Positions 14,438 through 15,380 of a stretch of DNA of 15,380 bases are shown here, in pieces. The translations under genes were made by a program, and so were the position numbers. This DNA is from Acidobacteriota bacterium. GTDB lineage: Bacteria > Acidobacteriota > Terriglobia > Terriglobales > Acidobacteriaceae. The stretch covers positions 1 to 15,380 of the forward strand of contig JAJYCQ010000040.1 of NCBI GenBank assembly GCA_021778315.1. Direction: 5' to 3'. Positions within the stretch are counted from its first letter, which is position 1; each line of letters starts with the position of its first letter. The notes under the pieces were generated by a model, which was given only the letters and a program-made list of their open reading frames with translations, had not been told where the DNA came from and did no database searches.

Positions 14438-15380
14438 GCGGTGCCGTCCTTTAGTTCGCGCTGGAGGTCGGCGAGGAGTTGCAGGGCTTCGCGGGGAGTC
14501 AGGCCGTCTACGTCTACTTGCTCGAGGCGGTCGACGATGCGCTGCGAGAGGGGGGTGAACATGGTCATCTGGACGCGGGGGGCGTGGGCGGCGGGGGAGG
14601 ATTCGCGGACCTGTTGGGACTCGGCGCGCTCGTGGACTTTTAGGACTTCGCGGGCGCGGGAGATTACTGCGTTGGGGAGGCCGGCGAGGCGGGCTACTTC
14701 GATGCCGTAGCTTTTGCTGGCGGCGCCGGGTTCGACGGTGTGGAGGAAGACGATGCCGGTGGCGTTTTCGCGGACGGTGACGCGGACGTTGCGGAGGTGG
14801 GGGAGGCGGTCGGCGAGGAGGGTGAGCTCGTGGTAGTGGGTGGCGAAGAGGGTGCGGGCGCCGATGTGGTCGTGGAGGTGCTCGACGGTGGCCCAGGCGA
14901 GGGAGAGGCCGTCGTAGGTGGCGGTGCCTCGGCCCATTTCGTCGAGCAGGACGAGGGAGCGGGCGGTGGCGGTGTTGAGAATGGCGGCGGTTTCGGTCAT
15001 CTCAACCATGAAGGTGGAGCGGCCTCGGGCTACGTTGTCGGAGGCTCCGATGCGGGTGTAGATGCGGTCGACTAGTCCGAGACGCATGCGTTCGGCGGGG
15101 ACGAAGCAGCCGCATTGGGCCATGATGACGAGGAGGGCGGCCTGGCGGAGGTAGGTGGATTTGCCTCCCATGTTGGGGCCGGTGATGAGGAGCAGCGAGG
15201 GGGAGGTTGTTGGTTGTTGGTTGTCGGTTGTTGGTTGAGGGGAGGGGGAGGTTGCGGCGGAGATGCTGAGGGAGTTGGGGATGAAGCGGCCGGTGCCCTG
15301 GTCTTCGAGGCGGCGCTCGACTACGGGGTGGCGGGCGGCGATGAATTCGAGGAGGCCGGAGTCGTCCACTTGAGGGCGAA
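14434..15380 (-). CDS. mutS: DNA mismatch repair protein MutS, C-terminal ATPase part (5' end beyond the window)
   Basis: The visible 314 or so residues are the end of the lever/core region ([12 protein letters not shown], then RHPVVER) and the whole ATPase and C-terminal helix region of MutS, the protein that binds mispaired DNA and recruits MutL. Numbering from GTG 15369, Walker A is GPNMGGKST (64-72), the Walker B/D-loop LLDEMGRGT (141-149), the H-loop THYHEL (177-182), and the dimer helices end [17 protein letters not shown]. The frame continues open through the window edge, so GTG 15369 is internal. Between NSLSI and LLLITGPN there is an extra Pro/Ser/Thr/Gln stretch of about 20 residues (39-58) not found in typical MutS; it is encoded by a heptanucleotide repeat. 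It overlaps anmK by 4 nt. Confidence 0.95.
   Translation of the reverse strand, partial: RPQVDDSGLLEFIAARHPVVERRLEDQGTGRFIPNSLSISAATSPSPQPTTDNQQPTTSPSLLLITGPNMGGKSTYLRQAALLVIMAQCGCFVPAERMRLGLVDRIYTRIGASDNVARGRSTFMVEMTETAAILNTATARSLVLLDEMGRGTATYDGLSLAWATVEHLHDHIGARTLFATHYHELTLLADRLPHLRNVRVTVRENATGIVFLHTVEPGAASKSYGIEVARLAGLPNAVISRAREVLKVHERAESQQVRESSPAAHAPRVQMTMFTPLSQRIVDRLEQVDVDGLTPREALQLLADLQRELKDGTA
15206..15237. repeat. Heptanucleotide tandem repeat within mutS
   Basis: The plus strand reads GTTGTTG (15206-15212), GTTGTTG (15213-15219), GTTGTCG (15220-15226), GTTGTTG (15227-15233), then a partial GTTG: four and a half units with one substitution. On the minus strand it encodes the Thr/Asp/Asn/Gln/Pro segment [11 protein letters not shown] just before Walker A. 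Gain or loss of one unit would shift the mutS frame. Confidence 0.8.

Overview
The window looks like a chromosomal piece of a GC-rich soil bacterium, most likely Acidobacteriota (class Terriglobia). This is inferred from gene content, from many alternative (GTG/TTG) starts with weak ribosome sites, and from dispersed short repeats of a kind I associate with that group. No rRNA, tRNA, CRISPR array, IS element or integrase is visible.

Layout. (1) Bases 1-157 are a fragment of dCTP deaminase (dcd, minus strand) with no start codon. It abuts, head to head, a TPR-repeat protein on the plus strand that also lacks its N-terminus. This is either a rearrangement breakpoint or an assembly chimera. (2) Bases 1247-8344 hold the centrepiece: a divergent GntR/FCD regulator and six tightly packed plus-strand genes that form a complete trans-4-hydroxy-L-proline degradation operon. 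In order they are hydroxyproline 2-epimerase, the FAD beta subunit, the small [2Fe-2S] gamma subunit and the NAD/FAD alpha subunit of D-hydroxyproline dehydrogenase, pyrroline-4-hydroxy-2-carboxylate deaminase (DapA fold), and 2-oxoglutarate semialdehyde dehydrogenase. Together they convert L-Hyp to D-Hyp, then to 1-pyrroline-4-hydroxy-2-carboxylate, then to 2-oxoglutarate semialdehyde, then to 2-oxoglutarate for the TCA cycle. No uptake system for hydroxyproline is in the window. (3) A PerM/AI-2E family membrane protein (minus) lies divergent from a P1B-type metal ATPase (plus) that has a TPC transport motif and no N-terminal metal-binding domain. (4) At the right end is a minus-strand overlapping gene string: the C-terminal part of mutS, then anmK (murein recycling kinase), then a peptide-type ABC solute-binding lipoprotein, joined by a 4-nt and an 8-nt overlap.

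The least ordinary features are in the right-hand string. A short dispersed repeat occurs twice in direct orientation: once inside the coding sequence of anmK, where it supplies most of a roughly 48-residue disordered insert, and once just beyond the anmK stop, where it supplies the N-terminal extension of the lipoprotein signal peptide. In addition, mutS carries a run of heptanucleotide repeats, a unit length that is not a multiple of three, just before its Walker A motif. Around the operator of the hydroxyproline operon there is an inverted repeat on the start codon and a -10-like box placed as if the first mRNA were leaderless.
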